Shown in pieces: positions 63,013 to 64,000 of a stretch of 64,000 nucleotides of DNA. Where the stretch lies: positions 434,001-498,000 of the forward strand of contig NZ_CP014315.1 in NCBI RefSeq assembly GCF_001557535.2. Reading direction: 5' to 3'. This stretch comes from Burkholderia sp. PAMC 26561. GTDB lineage: Bacteria; Pseudomonadota; Gammaproteobacteria; Burkholderiales; Burkholderiaceae. Position 1 is the first letter of the stretch; each line of letters opens with the position of its first letter. Made by a program: the position numbers and the translations under genes. The notes beneath the pieces were generated by a model. That model was not told where the DNA came from, ran no database searches, and saw nothing but the letters and a program-made list of their open reading frames with translations.

Positions 63013-63825
63013 ATGAGCGACACAAAAAGGCTGCGCCGTCCGTCAGAAGGCGGTTACGTACGTGGAGACGAAACACGGCTGCGAATTATTGTGGCGGCGA
63101 TCGAATCTTTTGGAGAACACGGGTTCGATGGCGCATCGACACGCGAGATCGCTGCCCGCGCGGGCGTCAATGCCCCGGCGCTGCAGTACTACTTCGAGAA
63201 CAAAGAGGGTGTGTATCGCGCGTGTGCGGAATACATGGCCGACGAAGCCGCGGTCAATTTCGAGCCGGTCGTGGCGCATGCCAATCGGGTGCTGGAAAAC
63301 AACGCCGCCGTGCCGCTGCTGATCGATGCTTTCATTCGCATTCAGGAAGCCATCGCCGACCGGATGTTCGCGAAAGGTTGCGGGACGACAAATCACCGGC
63401 TGTTTTTCGCGCGGGAACAGGTGGGCCACGAGCCTTCTATTGCAACCGAGATCCTGACGCGCCGTGTACGCCAGCCATTGAACGATGTCACCTCGCGGCT
63501 GATGGCGCGCATCACGGGCACCACAGCCGATGACCCCGTGACCCTGATCCGCATGATCAGTTTGAACGGTCAGTTGCTGATGTTCCACGTTGCGCCGCGT
63601 ACGTCGCTCGGGCTGCTCGGCTGGACGGAAATCGATGCCGAGAAGGGCGAATTCCTGAAGCGGATCGTGCGCGAGCAGACCCGCACGCTGCTCGAGAAAT
63701 GGGCGCGCGAGACGGCGGCGAGTGAACGCAAGGGCAAGGGTGCATTGAAACTTGCCGCCAGGCCGGCCGCGCGAAAGCGGTCCGCGACGGCTGGCGCCAC
63801 GAAGAAAGCCGGCAAGCCGGCGTAA
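63013..63825 (+). CDS. TetR-family regulator, CecR/DUF1956 type
   Basis: A 270-residue regulator from the ATG at 63013, behind GGGAGG. The helix-turn-helix contains TREIAARAGVNAPALQYYFE. The C-terminal domain fits the CecR (YbiH) group, which represses HlyD/MFS-type pumps. Its C-terminal tail (about residues 240-270) is Lys/Ala/Arg-rich, unusual for a repressor. It is divergent from the efflux operon it probably controls. Confidence 0.9.
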   Translation: MSDTKRLRRPSEGGYVRGDETRLRIIVAAIESFGEHGFDGASTREIAARAGVNAPALQYYFENKEGVYRACAEYMADEAAVNFEPVVAHANRVLENNAAVPLLIDAFIRIQEAIADRMFAKGCGTTNHRLFFAREQVGHEPSIATEILTRRVRQPLNDVTSRLMARITGTTADDPVTLIRMISLNGQLLMFHVAPRTSLGLLGWTEIDAEKGEFLKRIVREQTRTLLEKWARETAASERKGKGALKLAARPAARKRSATAGATKKAGKPA

Positions 63826-63843
63826 GTTCGGCCCGAAAAAAAA

Positions 63844-63865
63844 GCCGGACGCGCGAGCGTCCGGC
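63844..63865 (-). terminator. Rho-independent terminator
   Basis: GCCGGACGC (63844-63852), loop GCGA, GCGTCCGGC (63857-63865). On the minus strand the stem is followed by eight U residues (63836-63843), so it terminates the transporter gene entering from the right edge. Confidence 0.9.
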
Positions 63866-63890
63866 CTCCAAATGTCTTGAGCTCACGCAG

Positions 63891-64000
63891 TCATGTCAAT
63901 TCACGTCCGCCGGTTTCATCGAGCTTGGACACTGCAATCAGCGAGATCACCACGCAGATGATCATGTACCACGCCGGCGCCATTGTGTTGCCAGTGATCT
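63891..64000 (-). CDS. MFS transporter, 3' end only (partial)
   Basis: The last 35 codons of a minus-strand gene cut by the window edge: GNTMAPAWYMIICVVISLIA, then VSKLDETGGRELT and TGA. A final helix followed by a short charged tail is typical of metabolite/H+ symporters of the MFS. The family beyond MFS is not certain. Confidence 0.65.
   Translation of the reverse strand, partial: ITGNTMAPAWYMIICVVISLIAVSKLDETGGRELT

Overview
The window looks like chromosomal DNA of a Burkholderiaceae bacterium, most like Paraburkholderia or Caballeronia. The basis is high GC, dense antisense reading frames, cepacian-like exopolysaccharide genes, YceH and many LysR/TetR regulators; the genus is inference. 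I saw no rRNA, tRNA, CRISPR array or intact insertion sequence.

Layout. 0-9.5 kb: a LysR regulator divergent from a tight operon with a polyamine/opine-type ABC importer, a DadA-like FAD oxidase, a three-part HcnABC-like flavoenzyme and a RidA imine deaminase. Together they look like uptake and oxidation of one amino compound. 9.6-12.2 kb: squalene/phytoene synthase, YceH, a small membrane protein. 12.3-31.2 kb: an exopolysaccharide locus, with a TupA-like ATP-grasp protein and DJ-1/AraC regulator, a Crp/Fnr regulator, a BY-kinase chain-length regulator, three glycosyltransferases, an exported glycoside hydrolase, Wzx and Wzy types, a PAP2 phosphatase, ManC/BceA-type GDP-mannose synthesis and a WcaJ/BceB-type initiating transferase. 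No outer-membrane export (OPX) gene or low-molecular-weight tyrosine phosphatase is in the window.

31.2-44 kb: a lipase-like hydrolase, a SulP transporter, a large PAS-GGDEF-EAL protein, SpeG, an SBP56/methanethiol-oxidase gene paired with a membrane protein, a LysR/SDR pair, a predicted lipoprotein whose body resembles a cyclic-nucleotide-binding fold, and an unrecognised protein. 44.4-49.1 kb: a broken contact-dependent inhibition (CDI) locus. It has an intact TpsB transporter, a TpsA cut to 623 residues and fused out of frame to the last codons of a toxin, the toxin's probable immunity gene, a strong terminator, an antisense SymE-like gene, and a frameshifted fragment of the CdiA pretoxin region.

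49-51.2 kb is low in recognisable genes apart from an SDR with foreign-looking codon use. 51.2-55.5 kb: an amidase/TetR pair and an epimerase-DoxX/TetR locus, each with a palindromic operator. 55.5-58.7 kb: a chemotaxis receptor, an EamA exporter and a small membrane protein. 58.7-63.8 kb: an EmrAB-NodT tripartite efflux operon divergent from its CecR-like repressor, with two abutting 18-bp operators between them. The right edge cuts an MFS transporter.

The most unusual items are the decayed CDI locus, the HcnABC-like catabolic operon and the lipoprotein with a nucleotide-binding-like fold.
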